A stretch of DNA of 64,000 nt, taken from contig NZ_MDGK01000041.1 of assembly GCF_001870465.1 (NCBI RefSeq), positions 124,001-188,000 of the forward strand, in the 5' to 3' direction. The position numbers and the translations under genes were made by a program. The number at the start of each line of letters is the position of its first letter. Position 1 is the first letter of the stretch. The notes under the pieces were generated by a model. The model was given only the letters and a program-made list of their open reading frames with translations, made no database searches and was not told the origin of the DNA. This stretch comes from Pseudomonas extremorientalis. Its GTDB lineage: Bacteria > Pseudomonadota > Gammaproteobacteria > Pseudomonadales > Pseudomonadaceae. This document shows positions 1 through 9,055 of the stretch, piece by piece.

Positions 1-3000
1 AACGCACTGTACTCTCTGACCAGCTTGAGCTGCCGCCGTCGGGTGAGTGCCTCCATCAAGGCCGTAGAACACCAAAGCGTCGCATCCGCCCTGGCCAACT
101 CATCCTCGATCAACTCCCGAATACCGGGCTCGGCAGTTCGCACATTCAGCGCCTGCAGCGTAGCGCTGTCGGGGAAGCTCAGGTCTGCAAACTGCAGCAC
201 CAGTTTGTCGTACTCCTCATCGAGCGTCTTGCGTCGTTGCTCATCACTCTTAAGCTGCGCCAGCCGTTGTTTTTCCAGGTCGAGGGCTTCCTGAAAGTCG
301 TGGGGTACTGCCGTCTCCGGTGAAAATGACCAATCTCCCTCGGCGTCGGACACCACTTGCGGTCCCAGGCGGTTTGCCAAGTCATCGTTCACCACGCGCG
401 TGATGCCATCGTGCTCTTCAACCTTGAACATGTCTCCATCGATGCTTACGTACAGGCTTCCACCCGCACGGAACAGGCCCCGTTGCTTACCCGTGCTGAT
501 GCGTTCGGCAAACGGCGGCACCCTGACCTTGTACAACGCCAACTCCGCCAAACGAATAACCGACAGCCGTCGGTACAAACCACTCCACAACTGCTCCAGG
601 CCAGGGTCCCCCCGCACCAACTCCTGGGCACTGCGTACCGTCGGCAACTGAACCGTTGGCGTCTGCATACGGCTGGTCTGGCCACCTTCGGACAGATACT
701 CCGGCGGCTCACTCCAGCTCATTTCAATGCTTTGCTCCAGATCGGCGCCCTGGGCCAGGTCGAGCAAATCATCCGCCTTTGATCGCCCTGCAACTTTGGT
801 GGAAAGGCGGCCGCGACTGAGCAGCAGCAAACCGATATTCAGCAGCAGGTCCGCCACGCTGGAGACCTTGTCTTCGGAGTCCTTGTCACCGATGCTACTC
901 AGGTCCTGCACCACCGACCACACCAGAAACAGCCAGCCCAACGCCCTTCCCGCCGGGCCGCCATAAAACGTCAGCAGCAGAAGCAGGCCCACCCCTAACA
1001 GCCATTTGATCCAGCCCCAGAAGGCATCCAGTTCGGACGACGTCGACAGCTCCGTTACACTCAAGACGGTCTCAACGCTGCTCTCGAACAGCGCCGTCAG
1101 ATAGTCCCCTTTGACGTCCATATCGGCCAACGTGACGCCCTCAACAGACCACAACGACCGGTTGAAGTCGACCCGCTGGAACGCCGCAAGACTCGGCGCA
1201 GTCAGGTCCGGCACCAGGTAGCGCGACCGCGCCGATTCCGGCAACCAGGCCAACACCTGAAACTGCAACTGACCCGGGCTGGCAATAGCAGCCAGCAGCG
1301 CATCCCCCGTGGCGAACTCGATGAATTTTACGGCACACATCGGCCGATAGAGGATCTGCGGGCCTTCGCCAAGGCTGCGCGGCCCGATGATGAACATGTT
1401 GCGCACTTCATCAGGCGCTTCACTCACTGCCGGCTTGAAGGCTAAAGGGCGCAGCACTACCGACTCGGTGAAAGCAGTGCGCGGTTGAAAAATGGCCGCC
1501 ACGCTCACATAGGCTTTGCGGGAAAACGCCTGTGGGTACTTGAGGTGGTATTCGAGCGCCAGCATGGGCACCTGCAGGCGTAATTGCTCAGTAAAACGCG
1601 CCTTCCGCCAGAGTACCTCGCTCGGGTTGTCCTTGAATTTCTCTGTGATCAACCGACCGTACCCACCCCGAATGTCCGCACGCCCAACCAGGCTTATAGC
1701 GTCACTGGGCGTGAGCCACACCGCCGGGTGGCCGGGGGCTGTGGTGAGTGTGACCCGACTCGGATCAAGCTCCGTCAACGCCAACCATGAAAACTCACTG
1801 AGGGTCCAGGTGCCATGGGTGTAAAGCGGCGGCAGTTGCCACAACAACCCGGGCTGCGCGTGCAAGTCACGCTCATCGAGTTCGATCATCACCTTGATGC
1901 GATCAGGATCGATCACCGGTCGGTCCGGATAGTCCTCGGCCAATTGTGCCGACAGCGCCTGACGGGCGTAATCCAGCAACGAGGGAACGCCTTCGTCAAA
2001 TGGCCGCCAGTCAGGTTGCCGGATTCGCTTGGCCAGGTCGATGGCATAGCGGCTCATCTGCCATTGCAGGTCGACGGGGGCCTGCAGCAGCCAGCCGGGC
2101 AGCGCGTCATACAGGCGTTGCATGAGCCTTGAGCCGATGGGCGCGCTGTCAAAGTCATGGGTGATCACCTCGACTGCACGCGCCAATACGTTCTGCGGCT
2201 TGGGTATCTTGGGTATGGACCGGACCAGCGGCAATACCGCCTTGATATCGACTAACTGCTTGGCCAGGAAGGTCAGGCTGAAACTTTGAAAGATGTTCCC
2301 GGCTGGTTGGTACAAGCGCCATTGCATCGAATGGCCTGGGTTGATTTTACTCATCAGGTTGACCAGCCAATCGCCCAGTTGCGCCAGGGAGTCGAAGCGC
2401 TGGATGCCCCTGGACAGGGTGAACAGCAACACGCTGGTGCGCTCGCCGTACTGCTTGACCAACACAAGCCCGCGCAGCATCTCCAGGTTCGTCGCCCCCC
2501 GCTCGCCCCATTGATCGATGATATAGGCGTGCCCATCGACCGGCTGGAAGCGCGAGGTCGGCAACGAACGGCTGACCAGGTTGATCACCGTGTCAAACTG
2601 GTGCCCGGTCAGCGAACTGTGGATCGCCACATCCAGCAGTGCATTCCTGAGGGTATCGGCCAGCCACAGGTAGCGAATGGTCTGATCGTCGCCTGGGCTC
2701 AGCCAGTAATCCACCAGCGCCTCCTGATAGCGCTCGAGCAACACCGGGCCTTGCTGATTGAGCATTCGCTCGACATGACGGATATCGACGCTCAAAGGCA
2801 GCGGCAAACCGGCGGCGTCGCGCGCGATGGAGTGGTCTTGGGCAAAATCGACGAACCGCCCCGTCGCGCACCACTCGATCAGCGCATCCGGCAGGTTTTG
2901 TGCGTCATGGCGTTCAATGGTGTAACTGCCGTTGTCATAGCGATACACCGGTCGCAGCAATATCGGCTCGGTGTGATTGATGGGCAGCCAGGGATACTGC

Positions 3001-3131
3001 ACGCCCAAGCTGTGTTGCACCACGCGCAACGCAACCTCCCGCAACGACGGGGGGTCGGCAAAATGTTGGAGGATGTTCTGAGCAAGCTCCGCGCAACGCT
3101 CGCGAAAGGGAGGAGTAGACAGGGCGACCAT
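1..3131 (-). CDS. Large dermonecrotic-toxin-like (DUF6543-type) protein, C-terminus beyond the window
   Basis: One frame stays open for 1043 codons from ATG at 3131 to the left edge, so the C-terminus is missing. I see no signal peptide. Residues 1-700 are a long globular region without recognised catalytic motifs. At about residues 704-765 there are hydrophobic helices (WIKWLLGVGLLLLLTF, then ALGWLFLVWSVV, then VADLLLNIGLLLL) that could form a membrane hairpin. Around residue 865 there is a short beta-type segment (LYVSIDGDMFKVEEHDG), and residues 930-970 are charged and heptad-like, suggesting a coiled coil. The size, the sequence style and the membrane segment resemble the very large P. 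fluorescens proteins annotated as dermonecrotic toxin domain or DUF6543 proteins. That match is from memory. An effector or toxin role is inference, since no secretion or immunity gene is visible on this side. Confidence 0.6.
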   Translation of the reverse strand, partial: MVALSTPPFRERCAELAQNILQHFADPPSLREVALRVVQHSLGVQYPWLPINHTEPILLRPVYRYDNGSYTIERHDAQNLPDALIEWCATGRFVDFAQDHSIARDAAGLPLPLSVDIRHVERMLNQQGPVLLERYQEALVDYWLSPGDDQTIRYLWLADTLRNALLDVAIHSSLTGHQFDTVINLVSRSLPTSRFQPVDGHAYIIDQWGERGATNLEMLRGLVLVKQYGERTSVLLFTLSRGIQRFDSLAQLGDWLVNLMSKINPGHSMQWRLYQPAGNIFQSFSLTFLAKQLVDIKAVLPLVRSIPKIPKPQNVLARAVEVITHDFDSAPIGSRLMQRLYDALPGWLLQAPVDLQWQMSRYAIDLAKRIRQPDWRPFDEGVPSLLDYARQALSAQLAEDYPDRPVIDPDRIKVMIELDERDLHAQPGLLWQLPPLYTHGTWTLSEFSWLALTELDPSRVTLTTAPGHPAVWLTPSDAISLVGRADIRGGYGRLITEKFKDNPSEVLWRKARFTEQLRLQVPMLALEYHLKYPQAFSRKAYVSVAAIFQPRTAFTESVVLRPLAFKPAVSEAPDEVRNMFIIGPRSLGEGPQILYRPMCAVKFIEFATGDALLAAIASPGQLQFQVLAWLPESARSRYLVPDLTAPSLAAFQRVDFNRSLWSVEGVTLADMDVKGDYLTALFESSVETVLSVTELSTSSELDAFWGWIKWLLGVGLLLLLTFYGGPAGRALGWLFLVWSVVQDLSSIGDKDSEDKVSSVADLLLNIGLLLLSRGRLSTKVAGRSKADDLLDLAQGADLEQSIEMSWSEPPEYLSEGGQTSRMQTPTVQLPTVRSAQELVRGDPGLEQLWSGLYRRLSVIRLAELALYKVRVPPFAERISTGKQRGLFRAGGSLYVSIDGDMFKVEEHDGITRVVNDDLANRLGPQVVSDAEGDWSFSPETAVPHDFQEALDLEKQRLAQLKSDEQRRKTLDEEYDKLVLQFADLSFPDSATLQALNVRTAEPGIRELIEDELARADATLWCSTALMEALTRRRQLKLVREYSA

Positions 3132-3226
3132 GGGACATTCCTTGCTGATGAAGCGCCCCGCCATAGCGGGCGCATTAAGTCAGCTTCCATTGTCGGCGCG
3201 GTGCCCCGCCTCATTGCTGTATCTGT

Positions 3227-4072
3227 CTATCGCACGACGTCGGTGCCTTTGCAGCCCGCCAGGATAAACCGCTCGATCGCCTCGGCAGCCCCCTCCTCGA
3301 CGTTACTGCCGGTGACCACACTGGCCTGGCGCTTGACGCTTTCTTCCGCCTGCCCCATGGCAATCGACAACCCGGCCACCTGGAACATCGCCGGGTCGTT
3401 ACCGCCATCGCCGATCGCCGCAGTCTGCTCCAGCGATATACCCAGGTGTGCGGCCAGGGCCTTCAAGGCTTCGCCCTTGTTGGCCAGCATCGCCGTCACA
3501 TCCAGGTAAACCGGTTGCGAACGCGACACCTGGGCCAGCCCCTGTACCTTGGGCTGCAACTGTGCTTCCAGCTCGACCAACCGCTGGGTGTTGTTGCTCG
3601 CGGCGACGATCTTGTCGATGCGATCGAGGTAGGGCTCGAAACTCTCCACCACCACCGGCCCGTAGCCCAGGCCATCGGCTTCGCGCTGCACCATCGGCCC
3701 GGGCGGGTCGCGGCGCAGCCAGTCACCATCGGCAAACACCCACACTTCCACGTCCGGCTCGCCGGAAAACAGCGCCAGGGTGACCAGCGCCGCTTCCGCC
3801 GGCAAATGGTGGGCAACCAGAATGCTGCCATCGGGGTTGATCAGCGTGCCACCGTTGAAGCCTGCCACTGGCACATCGATACCGAACGTTTCGATCAGAT
3901 GCAGCATGGCCTTGGGCGGACGCCCACTGGCCAGGCTGAAAAACACCCCGGCGTCACGCAGCGCGTGCACCGTGTCGACGGTGCGCTGGCTGAGGCTGTG
4001 ATCGGGGTGGAGCAAGGTGCCGTCCACGTCACTGAGGATAAAACGGATGGGATGAATCGCTGCATCACTCAT
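3227..4072 (-). CDS. Cof-type HAD-IIB family sugar-phosphate phosphatase
   Basis: This 281-aa cytosolic protein is of the haloacid dehalogenase superfamily. Motif I is DVDGT at residues 15-19 (nucleophile and acid/base Asp). The conserved Lys falls near 199 and motif IV is GDGGND at 221-226. The residues between them form the cap typical of Cof/YidA phosphatases. Its start overlaps the end of zwf by 4 bases (ATGA), so it is the last gene of a gnd - zwf - HAD operon. The context suggests dephosphorylation of a sugar phosphate or phosphogluconate-like by-product, but the substrate cannot be read from sequence. Family assignment is firm. Confidence 0.88.
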   Translation of the reverse strand: MSDAAIHPIRFILSDVDGTLLHPDHSLSQRTVDTVHALRDAGVFFSLASGRPPKAMLHLIETFGIDVPVAGFNGGTLINPDGSILVAHHLPAEAALVTLALFSGEPDVEVWVFADGDWLRRDPPGPMVQREADGLGYGPVVVESFEPYLDRIDKIVAASNNTQRLVELEAQLQPKVQGLAQVSRSQPVYLDVTAMLANKGEALKALAAHLGISLEQTAAIGDGGNDPAMFQVAGLSIAMGQAEESVKRQASVVTGSNVEEGAAEAIERFILAGCKGTDVVR

Positions 4073-5592
4073 CCGAGGCGGTGCCAGGTGCGGCCATCGC
4101 GGGCCAGGAGCGCGTCGGCGGCGGCCGGGCCGTCTTCACCGGCCTTGTAGGCCTGGATGCCGTCGTCTTCCTTCCAGGCATCAAGAAACGGCTGCACGGC
4201 GCGCCAGCCATTTTCGATGTTATCGGCACGCTGGAACAAAGTCTGGTCGCCGGTCATGCAGTCATAGATCAGGGTTTCGTACCCGGTCGACGGTTGCATT
4301 TCAAAGAAGTCCTTGTAGGCGAAACCCAACTGGATATTGGCCATGTCCAGGGTTGGCCCGGGCTTCTTCGCCAACAGGTCGAACCACATGCCTTCGTTCG
4401 GCTGGATCTGGATTTTCAGGTAGGTGGGCTTGAGTTCGTCGACTTCGGTGTCACGGAACTGCGCATACGGGGCCGGCTTGAAGCAGATCACGATTTCAGT
4501 GTCGCGCACGCTCATGCGCTTGCCGGTGCGCAGGTAGAACGGCACGCCGACCCAGCGCCAGTTGTCGATCATCACTTTGAGGGCGACGAAGGTCTCGGTG
4601 CTGCTGTCAGGCGCAACGTTGGCTTCTTCACGGTAGCCCGGCAGTGGCTTGCCGCCGATTTCGCCGGCGGTGTACTGCCCGCGTACCGAGTTGGCCCGCG
4701 CATCCTCCAGGGACCAGGGGCGCACAGCACCGATCACCTTGGCCTTTTCACCGCGTACCGCATCGGCACCAAAGGCTGCGGGCGGCTCCATGGCCACCAT
4801 CGCCAGCAACTGGAACAGGTGGTTGGGCACCATGTCGCGCAGGGTACCGGTCTTTTCGAAGAAGTTGCCCCGGGTTTCAACGCCGACGGTTTCGGCGGCG
4901 GTGATTTGCACGTGGTCGATGTAATGGTTGTTCCAGAACGCTTCGAACAGCACGTTGGAGAAACGGCTGATCAGGATGTTCTGCACCGTTTCCTTGCCCA
5001 GGTAATGGTCGATGCGATAGATCTGCTTCTCGCTCATCACCTTGAGCAGGCTGGCGTTCAGCGCCTCGGCGGTGGCCAGGTCGGAGCCGAAGGGCTTTTC
5101 GATGACCACGCGACGGAAGCTGTCGTCGGTTTCCGTCAACAGGCCTGCACTGCCCAGGCGTTGCACCACTTCACTGAAGAAGCGCGGCGCGGTGGCCAGG
5201 TAGAACACCGCGTTGCCGGTACCGCTGTCGGCAATCTTGCGGCCGATGTCGGCGTAGGTGCTGTCGTCGAGGAAGTCGCCCTCGACGTAGCTGATGCCCT
5301 TGGCCAACTGCGCCCACAAGGCGGGGTCCAATGCGTTGTCGGCATTGCCCTTGACCTTGCTCGCCGCTTCGGTGCGGATGAAGTCTTCGAGTTTCTTGGC
5401 GAAGTCGGCATCGCTGATGGCATTGTGGTCCACGCCGACAATGCGCAAGCCATCGCCCAGCAGGCCGTCACGGCTGAGGTTGTACAGCGCCGGCATCAGC
5501 AGGCGCTTTACCAGGTCACCATGGGCACCAAACAGAAACAGGGTGGTGGGCGGAGCGGGTTCGGCCTTGGGTTTCTTGCCGTTGGCGGTCAT
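4069..5592 (-). CDS. zwf: Glucose-6-phosphate 1-dehydrogenase
   Basis: This 507-aa enzyme oxidises glucose 6-phosphate to 6-phosphogluconolactone with NAD(P)+, the entry step to the pentose phosphate and Entner-Doudoroff routes. The N-terminal nucleotide-binding loop is FGAHGDLVKR (residues 21-30) and the substrate/active-site signature is RIDHYLGK (193-200), with EKPFG at 165-169. The length is normal for the family. It overlaps gnd upstream and the HAD gene downstream by 4 bases each, indicating translational coupling. No 6-phosphogluconolactonase gene is adjacent, unlike the zwf-pgl-eda cluster common in pseudomonads. This is therefore probably a zwf copy paired with gnd. Confidence 0.96.
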   Translation of the reverse strand: MTANGKKPKAEPAPPTTLFLFGAHGDLVKRLLMPALYNLSRDGLLGDGLRIVGVDHNAISDADFAKKLEDFIRTEAASKVKGNADNALDPALWAQLAKGISYVEGDFLDDSTYADIGRKIADSGTGNAVFYLATAPRFFSEVVQRLGSAGLLTETDDSFRRVVIEKPFGSDLATAEALNASLLKVMSEKQIYRIDHYLGKETVQNILISRFSNVLFEAFWNNHYIDHVQITAAETVGVETRGNFFEKTGTLRDMVPNHLFQLLAMVAMEPPAAFGADAVRGEKAKVIGAVRPWSLEDARANSVRGQYTAGEIGGKPLPGYREEANVAPDSSTETFVALKVMIDNWRWVGVPFYLRTGKRMSVRDTEIVICFKPAPYAQFRDTEVDELKPTYLKIQIQPNEGMWFDLLAKKPGPTLDMANIQLGFAYKDFFEMQPSTGYETLIYDCMTGDQTLFQRADNIENGWRAVQPFLDAWKEDDGIQAYKAGEDGPAAADALLARDGRTWHRLG

Positions 5593-6572
5593 TTTTTGGA
5601 AGTCTCCACGTGACCACCAAAGCCGAAGCGCATGGCAGAGAGCATTTTGTCACCGTAAGTGCTCTGCTGGCGCGAACGGAAGCGGGCGAACAGCGAAGTG
5701 GACAACACTGGCACCGGCACAGCTTGTTCCATGGCGGCTTCGATGGTCCAGCGGCCTTCGCCACTGTCGGCCACGGAGCCCGAGTAACCGTCGAGTTTCG
5801 GGTCGGTGGCCAGGGCATCGGCGGTCAGGTCCAGCAGCCAGGACGAGACCACACTGCCACGGCGCCAGACTTCGGCGATGTCGGCGACGTTCAGGTCGAA
5901 ACGCTGGTCTTCGGGCAGGTTTTCCGAGTTCTTGGTCTTGAGAATGTCAAAGCCTTCGGCAAACGCCTGCATCATCCCGTACTCGATGCCGTTATGGATC
6001 ATCTTGACGAAGTGCCCGGAACCGGCGGGGCCTGCATGAATGTAACCCTGCTCGGCACGCGGGTCGGCGCTGGAGGAACGGTCCTTGGTACGCGGGATAT
6101 TGCCCAGGCCCGGGGCCAGGCTCTTGAAGATAGGATCAAGACGCTGCACGGTCTCGGCGTCGCCACCGATCATCATGCAATAGCCACGCTCCAGACCCCA
6201 CACGCCGCCGGAGGTGCCGACGTCGACATAGTGCAGGCCCTTTTCCGCCAGGGCCTTAGCCCGGCGCACGTCGTCCTTGTAGTTGGTGTTGCCGCCGTCG
6301 ATGATTGCATCACCGTCTTCGAGCAGCGTGCTCAATGCGTTGATGGTGTCTTCGGTGGGCGCGCCCGCCGGCAACATGACCCACACGGTGCGCGGCTTTT
6401 GCAGCCCATCAACCAGCGCCTTGAGGTCGGAAACGCCGGTGGCGCCCTCTTCGCTCAGGCCTTTTACAAATGTTTCGTTACGGTCGTAAACAACGGTGGT
6501 ATGCCCATTGAGCATCAGGCGCCGTGCAATATTCCCGCCCATGCGGCCTAGTCCGATAATCCCCAGTTGCAT
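5589..6572 (-). CDS. gnd: 6-phosphogluconate dehydrogenase (decarboxylating), short GntZ/YqeC type
   Basis: This 327-aa protein converts 6-phosphogluconate to ribulose 5-phosphate and CO2. The N-terminal Rossmann loop is GLGRMGGN (7-14). The substrate-binding signature is GTSGGVWGLERGY (119-131), and HFVKMIHNG carries the catalytic Lys190 and Asn194. It is much shorter than the ~470-aa E. coli type, which places it with the compact, often NAD-preferring class; cofactor preference is inference. It is the first gene of the operon and overlaps zwf by 4 bases. Together they give a complete oxidative pentose phosphate branch apart from the lactonase. Confidence 0.94.
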   Translation of the reverse strand: MQLGIIGLGRMGGNIARRLMLNGHTTVVYDRNETFVKGLSEEGATGVSDLKALVDGLQKPRTVWVMLPAGAPTEDTINALSTLLEDGDAIIDGGNTNYKDDVRRAKALAEKGLHYVDVGTSGGVWGLERGYCMMIGGDAETVQRLDPIFKSLAPGLGNIPRTKDRSSSADPRAEQGYIHAGPAGSGHFVKMIHNGIEYGMMQAFAEGFDILKTKNSENLPEDQRFDLNVADIAEVWRRGSVVSSWLLDLTADALATDPKLDGYSGSVADSGEGRWTIEAAMEQAVPVPVLSTSLFARFRSRQQSTYGDKMLSAMRFGFGGHVETSKK

Positions 6573-6842
6573 GTGCTGATGCTCCTAACTACTAAAAAAT
6601 GTGTGACATAGTTTATAGCGCAATGCGGCTAATGAGGGTTAGTCCAGCGCGGATACCGCTAGTTTCATGGAAAAAAGTTGCCATCGTTTCAGCATCACGG
6701 CACAAAAAGTCACACGACCATCAAAAATAAAAAAGTTCCATTGCCCGCAAAAAGAATTCAGAATTGTCTCCGACTGCTGCCGAGAACCTCGACTCAAGCG
6801 TTCTGGCACACCGCGACACACCGGCTATTTGCGAGGTAAGCA

Positions 6843-7022
6843 ATGAGCACTGCACAGATGACACGTCCGCCACAGACCCTCTACGTCACTATCCGTCGCG
6901 ACGAGTTGCGCCAGTTGAAAGACGAGCGCGAACAGCTGCAGCAGGAAGTCCTGCGCCTGCGTGCCCATATCATCCAGGCCCAATTGGACCAGCCCGCCGG
7001 TGCGCAACCCGCGCTCTGCTGA
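6843..7022 (+). CDS. 59-aa coiled-coil-like conserved small protein
   Basis: A small gene starting at ATG 6843 behind a good ribosome site (GAGGTAAG about 5 bases upstream) and stopping at TGA 7020-7022. The product begins MSTAQMTRPPQTLYVTIRRD. Its centre (residues 17-45) is rich in Glu, Arg, Gln and Leu with regular hydrophobic spacing (LRQLKDEREQLQQEVLRL), a short amphipathic or coiled-coil helix. There is no signal peptide or membrane segment. I do not recognise a named family. The strong ribosome site and codon use like its neighbours support a real gene. It lies between gnd (opposite strand) and cptA (same strand, about 160 bases on). Confidence 0.7.
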   Translation: MSTAQMTRPPQTLYVTIRRDELRQLKDEREQLQQEVLRLRAHIIQAQLDQPAGAQPALC

Positions 7023-7183
7023 GCCCCGTCATCGCTTTGTAAGATAACCGCTACAAAAATCTCACAAAGTTTTCACATGCCTCTCCCGATACTCCAGCCC
7101 CCAAGGGCCACCCCATGCAAGGGTGGCCTCCGTTGCGTGCAGCCCTGCGCGTCAACTGGAAAATCATCGGGTTGGAGCGCTGG

Positions 7184-8941
7184 ATGGCGATGTTCGAACG
7201 CAGCACCAAGTCTGCGAAAGGCTTTGATTGGGCCGGCCTGGGCTGGCTTTTCCTGTTTTTCTGGTACTTCTCGGGTATTACCCAACTGCTGATTCAACTC
7301 AGCGGCACAGCCGGTTTCAGTGGGTTTCGCCAGGCATTCTTCATGAGTGCCATATGGCTGGCACCGCTGCTGATATTCCCTCGTCGTACGCGCCTGATCG
7401 CTGCCTTGATCGGCGTGGTCCTGTGGGCCTGCTCCATGGCCAGCCTGGGTTATTTCTTCATCTACCAGCAGGAGTTTTCCCAAAGCGTCATCTTCATCAT
7501 GTTCGAATCGAACATCTCTGAAGCCGGCGAGTACGCCACGCAATACTTTGCCTGGTGGATCGTGCTGGCGTTCATTGCCCACACCGCCGTGGCTATTTTC
7601 CTGTGGACCCGCGTGCGTCCGGTGTACCTGCCGCGTGGCCAGGCGCTGTTGGCGGCCACGGCAATCCTGGTGGGCATCATCGGTTACCCGCTGGTCAAGC
7701 AGATTGCCCGCAGCGATACCCTGGGCGACGCGATGGATCGCTTTGAATCGCGTATCGAGCCTGCCGTGCCGTGGCAGATGATCGTCGCCTACCGCCGTTA
7801 CACTGAGCAACTGGACAACATGCAAGCCATGCTCGACAGCGCCAGCCAGATCCCGCCCCTGACCAACCTCAAGGACACCATGGCCGGCCAACCGTCGACC
7901 CTGGTGCTGGTGATCGGCGAGTCCACCAACCGCCAGCGCATGAGCCTCTACGGCTACCCGCGCAACACCACGCCGGAGCTGGACAAACTGCGCGACCAAC
8001 TGGCGGTGTTCGACAACGTCATTACCCCGCGGCCCTACACCATCGAGGCGCTGCAACAGGTGCTGACCTTCGCCGACGAAGAAAACCCGGACCTTTACCT
8101 CAAGACGCCGTCCATCGTCAGCGTAATGAAACAGGCCGGCTACAAGACCTACTGGATCACCAACCAGCAGACCATGACCAAGCGCAACACCATGCTCACG
8201 ACCTTTTCCGAACAGGCCGACGAACAGGTGTACCTGAACAACAACCGCAACCAGAACGCCCGCCAATACGACGGCGACGTGCTGGCGCCGTTTTCCAAGG
8301 CCCTGGCCGATCCGGCCGAGCGCAAGTTCATTGTGGTGCACTTGCTGGGCACCCACATGAGCTACCAGTATCGCTACCCGCCGACCTTCGACAAATTCAC
8401 CGACCGCCAGGGCGTGCCGGCGGGCATCAGCGACGACCAGTTGCCGACCTACAACAGCTATGACAATGCGGTGCTGTACAACGACTTCGTGGTGTCGAGC
8501 CTGATCAAGGACTATGCCAAGACCGATCCCAACGGCTTCCTGCTGTACCTGTCGGACCATGGCGAGGATGTCTTCGACTCGATTGGCCACACCACCCTGG
8601 GACGTAACGAAGGCAAACCGACAGCGCCGATGTACACCATTCCGTTCATGGCCTATGCCTCACCGAAATGGCGCGAAACCCACGACTGGAGCTTCGCCGG
8701 CGACTTGCAAAGGCCCTACACCAGCTCGCAATTGATCCACACCTGGGCTGACCTGGCCGGGCTGAGCTTCAACGAACTGGACCGCACCAAAAGCCTGGTG
8801 AATGACAGTTTCAGGCCGCGCCCGCAGATGATCGGCAACCCCTACATGCGCCAGCAGAAACCGCTGATCGACTTCAGCCTGATCAAGCCGAAAAAGGTGA
8901 ATCCGACTGATGTGGTGCTGCAGGAGAAACCGGCCTTGTAA
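7184..8941 (+). CDS. cptA: Inner-membrane phosphoethanolamine transferase (CptA/EptA family)
   Basis: This enzyme transfers phosphoethanolamine from phosphatidylethanolamine to lipopolysaccharide (core or lipid A) on the periplasmic face. I chose ATG 7184 (585 aa) because GGAG lies 6 bases upstream and the product then begins MAMFERSTKSAKGFDW; an in-frame ATG at 7115 has no such site. Four or five membrane helices occupy about residues 18-171. The sulfatase-like domain follows, with the nucleophile Thr248 in IGESTNRQRMSLYGY and the metal motif SDHGEDVFD near the C-terminus. The sequence is closest to what is annotated as CptA in pseudomonads; the modified sugar is not determinable here. Confidence 0.88.
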   Translation: MAMFERSTKSAKGFDWAGLGWLFLFFWYFSGITQLLIQLSGTAGFSGFRQAFFMSAIWLAPLLIFPRRTRLIAALIGVVLWACSMASLGYFFIYQQEFSQSVIFIMFESNISEAGEYATQYFAWWIVLAFIAHTAVAIFLWTRVRPVYLPRGQALLAATAILVGIIGYPLVKQIARSDTLGDAMDRFESRIEPAVPWQMIVAYRRYTEQLDNMQAMLDSASQIPPLTNLKDTMAGQPSTLVLVIGESTNRQRMSLYGYPRNTTPELDKLRDQLAVFDNVITPRPYTIEALQQVLTFADEENPDLYLKTPSIVSVMKQAGYKTYWITNQQTMTKRNTMLTTFSEQADEQVYLNNNRNQNARQYDGDVLAPFSKALADPAERKFIVVHLLGTHMSYQYRYPPTFDKFTDRQGVPAGISDDQLPTYNSYDNAVLYNDFVVSSLIKDYAKTDPNGFLLYLSDHGEDVFDSIGHTTLGRNEGKPTAPMYTIPFMAYASPKWRETHDWSFAGDLQRPYTSSQLIHTWADLAGLSFNELDRTKSLVNDSFRPRPQMIGNPYMRQQKPLIDFSLIKPKKVNPTDVVLQEKPAL

Positions 8942-8949
8942 CACAAAGG

Positions 8950-8964
8950 TAACAATCATTCTCG
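8950..8964 (+). promoter_or_regulatory. Fur-box-like site upstream of the TonB receptor
   Basis: The 15-base element TAACAATCATTCTCG fits the 7-1-7 Fur box (TGATAAT-N-ATTATCA) at 10 of 14 positions. It lies 92 bases before the receptor start. Iron-dependent repression would suit a siderophore receptor. The match is imperfect. Confidence 0.45.
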
Positions 8965-9055
8965 TTTAAGCCTAAAGTTCCCCCTCTCCTTTCGTCTTTG
9001 AACCAAAGCCTTTTCCGACCGGAAAGGCCGCAAAGACGACAAGGAGTCTTCCGCG

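Noticed and set aside
3153..3173. GC-rich imperfect hairpin upstream of the toxin-like gene
   Set aside because: The arms GCGCCCCGC/GCGGGCGC have a bulge and no T run follows on either strand, so I do not call it a terminator.
2286..3509. 407-codon open frame on the plus strand
   Set aside because: It covers the start of the toxin-like gene and the end of the HAD gene in antisense. The opposite-strand frames have better starts and coherent protein chemistry.
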